A stretch of DNA of 33,326 bases, from assembly GCA_002790095.1 (NCBI GenBank), contig PFUL01000025.1, positions 1 to 33,326 of the forward strand, given 5' to 3'. Both the position numbers and the translations under genes were made by a program. The stretch comes from Elusimicrobia bacterium CG_4_9_14_3_um_filter_62_55 (lineage in GTDB: Bacteria > Elusimicrobiota > Elusimicrobia > UBA1565). Within the stretch, counting starts at the first letter, position 1. Every line of letters begins with the position of its first letter. A model generated the notes under the pieces. It worked only from the letters and a program-made list of their open reading frames with translations, ran no database searches and had not been told where the DNA came from. Shown here one piece after another: positions 30,580 to 33,326 of this stretch.

Positions 30580-31173
30580 TCACTTCCCAACGGAGCGCGG
30601 TCTCAGCGCCGCCGTCAGCCGCCGGGTTTCGCCCGGCGTGAGATCGCGCCAGAGACCCGGCGCGAGCCCCTTCAGCGTGAGATCCCCGATGCGCACGCGC
30701 AAAAGGCGCAAGGTCGGATGACCGACATGCGCCGTCATCCGCCGGATCTGACGGTTGCGCCCTTCGGTCAGACGGATTTCAAGCCACGCCGTCGGCACGG
30801 TTTTCCGGAAGCGGATCGGAGGATCCCGGGGCGGCAGTTGGGGCTCGAGCGCAAGCGCCTTCACCTTGCAGGGCCGGGAGTGCCCGCCCTGGATCACAAC
30901 CCCGGAGGCGAGCCGGGCGATCGCGGAGGGCGGGGGGACGCGCTCCACCTGCGCCCAATAGGTCTTCTCGTGCTTGAACTTCGGATCGGTCAGCCGGTGC
31001 TGCAATCCGCCGTCGTCGGTCAAGAGCAGCAGCCCTTCGCTGTCATGATCCAGCCGCCCCGCCGGGTAGACGCCTTTCGGAAGGCGGAAATAGGCGAGCG
31101 TCTTCTTCTCGCCGTCCGGCGAGAATCGGCAGACGACGCCGTAAGGCTTCCAAAAGAGGACGATGCGCGGCAT
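30580..31173 (-). CDS. rluE: RluE-type 23S rRNA pseudouridine synthase
   Basis: A 197-residue RsuA/RluB/RluE-family enzyme without the N-terminal S4 domain, which points to the short RluE type (pseudouridine in 23S rRNA helix 89 in known members). It begins FWKPYGVVCRFSPD. The catalytic Asp lies in PAGRLDHDSEGLLLLTDDG (about 37-55), then KTYWAQVER and TEGRNRQIRRMTAHVGHPTL, the family's RNA-binding motif. The start is ATG 31173 with CATTAT five bases upstream. Its promoter core is shared, on the other strand, with that of the cupin gene. Confidence 0.85.
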   Translation of the reverse strand: MPRIVLFWKPYGVVCRFSPDGEKKTLAYFRLPKGVYPAGRLDHDSEGLLLLTDDGGLQHRLTDPKFKHEKTYWAQVERVPPPSAIARLASGVVIQGGHSRPCKVKALALEPQLPPRDPPIRFRKTVPTAWLEIRLTEGRNRQIRRMTAHVGHPTLRLLRVRIGDLTLKGLAPGLWRDLTPGETRRLTAALRPRSVGK

Positions 31174-31177
31174 GTTC

Positions 31178-31184
31178 TATAATG
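31178..31184. promoter_or_regulatory. overlapping divergent -10 boxes (rluE and cupin)
   Basis: TATAATG reads TATAAT on the plus strand (cupin, about 35-nt leader) and CATTAT on the minus strand (rluE, five bases to ATG). The two transcripts would start back to back from the same seven bases. Confidence 0.45.
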
Positions 31185-31224
31185 AACAATCTTTTTTAAC
31201 GGCGAGCAACCTCGGAGGCCGACG

Positions 31225-31602
31225 ATGGGATCCAAAAACTACCTGAAGCAGGACGCCCCTTTCCGGGTGCCGACCGACGACGGGAAACTGATCGAAGAAC
31301 ACTTCGGCGGCGCGAGCCTCAACGGCGCCGCCTTCAGCGTCGCACATATGGTCGCCCCGCCGGGGTGGGGGGAGCCCGCCCAGAAACCCGATTTCGACGA
31401 GATCACGATGGTCGTCCGCGGCCGCAAACGCATCGAAGTCGACGGGGAGGCCGTGGAGCTCGGTCCCAACGAATCCATCCTCGTCCGCCGCGGGGCGCGC
31501 GTGCGGTACTGCAATCCGTTCGCGGAAGAACTGGAATACTGGTCGGTCTGCATCCCGGCCTTCTCTCCCGAGACCGTCCACCGCGAAGACCCGGCGGCTT
31601 AG
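31225..31602 (+). CDS. cupin-domain protein
   Basis: A 125-residue single-cupin protein. DEITMVVRGRKRIEVDGEAV and LGPNESILVRRGARVRYCNP form the two cupin motifs. The usual first-motif HxH is replaced (KPDFDEITMVV), as in EutQ- or capsule-type cupins, so metal binding may be altered. No substrate can be assigned. GGAGG at 31214-31218 lies six bases before ATG 31225, one of the few clear ribosome binding sites here. The stop TAG touches the first copy of the 21-bp direct repeat. Confidence 0.8.
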   Translation: MGSKNYLKQDAPFRVPTDDGKLIEEHFGGASLNGAAFSVAHMVAPPGWGEPAQKPDFDEITMVVRGRKRIEVDGEAVELGPNESILVRRGARVRYCNPFAEELEYWSVCIPAFSPETVHREDPAA

Positions 31603-31623
31603 GCGATCTTCTCCCGCCGCACC
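31603..31623 (+). repeat. 21-bp direct repeat, left copy
   Basis: GCGATCTTCTCCCGCCGCACC is repeated exactly at 31888-31908, where it codes for the last residues (RREKIA region) of the minus-strand gene. This copy, with TTA just before it, still spells the same ending and a stop codon on the minus strand. Confidence 0.85.
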
Positions 31624-31887
31624 CGTTTCATCGGCGGTAGACGCTCAACTGTCCCCGGGGACAGTCGTCGTTTCCCGCGCGTCACGCTGCTCCCATCGGG
31701 GTGGTTTTGGAATTTTGAAATTTACCGGCGTTCGTTAAGGGCGCGTTCGCGCGGGAGCGCCGAGCCGTTTCCGTTCGAGTTCGCGTGTTTTCGCGCCAGC
31801 GAAAACCGCGAACCTGGCGCACGAGGCGCCACGCAGTCGCGCACGAAGCGCGAAAGAAAATCCGTTCAATAGACGCGAAACCGCTAC
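31624..31887. repeat. repeat-rich insert between cupin and frameshifted gene
   Basis: 264 bp lie between the two copies of the 21-bp direct repeat. The right half (about 31716-31860) is homologous to the right arm of the 285-bp palindrome at 14471: it shares CGGCGTTCGTTAA, then GCGTTCGC-CGGGAG, then TTCGAG-TCGCG and an analogous GTTTTCGC/GCGAAAAC hairpin (31787-31806). Two further hairpins with ACGAR loops follow: TGGCGC/GCGCCA (31815-31831) and TCGCGC/GCGCGA (31837-31853). The left half contains a perfect 18-bp palindrome around CCCCGGGG (31648-31665). No ORF is supported. Confidence 0.7.
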
Positions 31888-33117
31888 GCGATCTTCTCCC
31901 GCCGCACCGAGCGGCTGAACCGACGCGAGAGGGCCTCGATCGCGCGTTCGTCGGGGACCCAAAACAGATCCCAGGAATAGTCCGCCCGGCGAAACAGCGG
32001 ACGGTCCGAGACGAGAATCGAGCCGGTCCGCTCGCGGTTGACCCACAGGTCGAACAAAGACACAGGCGCGCCGGTTCTCATGTCGGAGAGGACGGGAATT
32101 TCCCAGAGCGCCCGCTTGAAGCGGTCCGGGCGATCCCGCTCCGGTTGGGTCAAGACCTCCGCGCAGCGCTCCAGCGTCCAGTAGGTCCATTCCCCGAAAC
32201 CCACCATCCACTCCTGATCCGGCGCGAGCGCGGCCTGGCGCCGGAGCGTCGCGGCGCGCAGACCCGCCGCTTTGAGGAGCAGGCGGCGGGCCTCCCCGCG
32301 CAGGAAGGAACGCGCGGCCTCGAACTTCGCGTCCTGCACGAACCCCGCCAAGGACGCCGTCAAGCGCAGATCATCATCGTCGAGAAATCCCCAAACGCCG
32401 ACCATCGGCCCGGCGAACGGCAGCCTCTGGACCAAGACGCCGTAATGGCACCACTCGATCTCCCCGTGTTCGCCGCCGACGAGTTCCAAAAATCCATGCC
32501 GGGATCCGTGATCGAAGCGAAGCGAGATTCCTTTGCCGCTCGGCTGAGCGCGCCGCTGCAACTCCCCGTAAAACCGGAGCTGTGCGCGGCCGTACCCGCT
32601 CGCGGCGGTCGCGCGCGCCAGCCCCTCGCGAATCGCGTCCGGCGCCTCGCCCCGCGGCCACAACACGCGCAGCGCCGTTTCGCCGCCGTCGGCTCCGCCC
32701 TCCAAGGCTTCCAAGCGGTCCTGGTCCAAACCGGTGATGCAAAGACGCAGGCGCTGCTCCAGCGGGCCCGATACCGTCCGGATCTCGGTCGCGCCGAGCC
32801 GCAGCGCGCCGAGAATGCCGAAGCCGAAATGCTTCAAGCGCGGATCGGCGCGTTCTTCTTCCGGCGAAAATCCCGCCGTAGGGATCCCGAAGCTCCGGGC
32901 GGGTAAAGGGCCTGCCGTCGAAACGAAAACTCAGTTCCTTTCCGTCGAAGTCGAACGCGATGCGCCGGGCGCCAGAGGCCTCGGCCGTGCGAATCCAGCA
33001 GTTGACGAATTGCCCGGGTTCGGCCAGTTGGAACGCGCTCAGCTTTTCAAGCGCCTTCGCGCGGTCGACTCGAAACGATCCCGACTCGACCAGTTCGCCG
33101 CGTTCCTCCGCGTCCAT
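31884..33117 (-). pseudogene. frameshifted gene of unknown function (possible GHKL/Hsp90-like N-terminus)
   Basis: The N-terminal frame reads MDAEERGELVESGSFRVDRA, then KALEKLSAFQLAEPGQFVNC, GARRIAFDFDGKELSFRFDG and RPELRDPYGGIFA. The frame then changes at about 32850-32870, in a GAAGAAGAA run, and continues as ERADPRLKHFGFGILGALRL to RREKIA. Joined, this is about 410 residues. The order (helix, beta strand, FDG turn, then RLKHFGFG) resembles degenerate GHKL/Hsp90-type ATPase domains, but the match is weak. ATG 33117 is preferred over ATG 33171, because TATGCT on the minus strand (33124-33129) ends six bases upstream. The shift may be real decay or an assembly error. Confidence 0.6.
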
Positions 33118-33210
33118 TCCGCTAGCATAGCTCCCGGCGGAGGATTTCGCCATGCGACGGAGTTCCTCCATGTTCCCGTAGTTTCAAGGACGGAATGCCC
33201 CCAACGGCGC

Positions 33211-33259
33211 GGACGCCCCCGCGGGGGGCGTCCAGCCTCGGCGCGCAAGCGCGCCGAGG
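33211..33259. other. two perfect tandem hairpins
   Basis: GGACGCCCCC pairs with GGGGGCGTCC across GCG (33211-33233), and CCTCGGCGCGC pairs with GCGCGCCGAGG across AA (33236-33259). Neither has a following T-run on either strand. They lie upstream of the minus-strand gene; the rest of 33118-33326 holds no gene I can support. Confidence 0.6.
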
Positions 33260-33326
33260 GGAAATACGAGAGTTGCCCTCGGCATAATGGATTTTACGCC
33301 GGCGGGCTCCAGGCGACGCGCTCCCG

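Noticed and set aside
1-33326. tRNA or rRNA genes
   Set aside because: No cloverleaf with a GGTTCGA-type arm and matching acceptor stem, and no rRNA-like stretch, was seen by eye.

Overview
The window is a GC-rich bacterial chromosome segment (coding GC clearly above 60% by eye). Exported lipoproteins, an O-antigen ligase-type protein and nucleotide-sugar genes suggest a Gram-negative-type cell envelope. A poorly sampled phylum such as Elusimicrobiota is a guess from gene style (many AAA/DUF4143 ATPases, PilZ proteins, MBH-like Mrp genes), not something the sequence proves.

Region 1 (1-5854) is the most unusual part. Four dissimilar AAA-type ATPase genes, three of the AAA_14/DUF4143 type and one ATPase_2/DUF234-like, plus a decayed CapD-like gene, are separated by near-identical directly oriented 34-bp repeats at 1334, 3238 and 4513. 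A diverged copy lies at 5820 and a clipped fragment at position 1. Each gene's 3' end lies within about 22 bp of a repeat, or inside it, whichever strand the gene is on. I read this as a possible cassette array. Two of the ATPase promoters carry perfect palindromes over the -35 or -10 box.

Region 2 (5855-12000) holds carB without its C-terminal allosteric domain, ssb, an RmlD-like sugar-nucleotide reductase, a frameshifted ORF6N-domain gene preceded by a possible leader peptide and hairpin, and a non-hydrolysing UDP-GlcNAc 2-epimerase.

Region 3 (12100-18760) is a group of unrecognised exported, lipoprotein or membrane proteins and two convergent PilZ-plus-transmembrane proteins. Its intergenic spaces carry a recurring AGGCCT-centred motif, and one convergent gap is filled exactly by a 285-bp imperfect palindrome.

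Region 4 (18765-27898) is one tightly overlapped operon: glutamine-dependent NAD+ synthetase, then a complete MBH-like Mrp cation/proton antiporter set with three MrpD/NuoL-like subunits, an MbhD-like protein, an MbhE-MrpB fusion and a small unknown membrane protein. Nearly every junction is a 4-bp GTGA or ATGA overlap.

Region 5 (27917-33326) has a methyltransferase, an O-antigen ligase-like protein, an RluE-type pseudouridine synthase, a cupin and a frameshifted gene of unknown function. Between the last two lies a repeat-rich insert flanked by a 21-bp direct repeat and partly homologous to the 285-bp palindrome.

Across the window, a TAnnnT-type -10 box repeatedly sits 5-8 nt before the start codon with no Shine-Dalgarno sequence, which implies widespread leaderless mRNAs. 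This pattern was used to choose several starts, including GTG at 5885 for carB.
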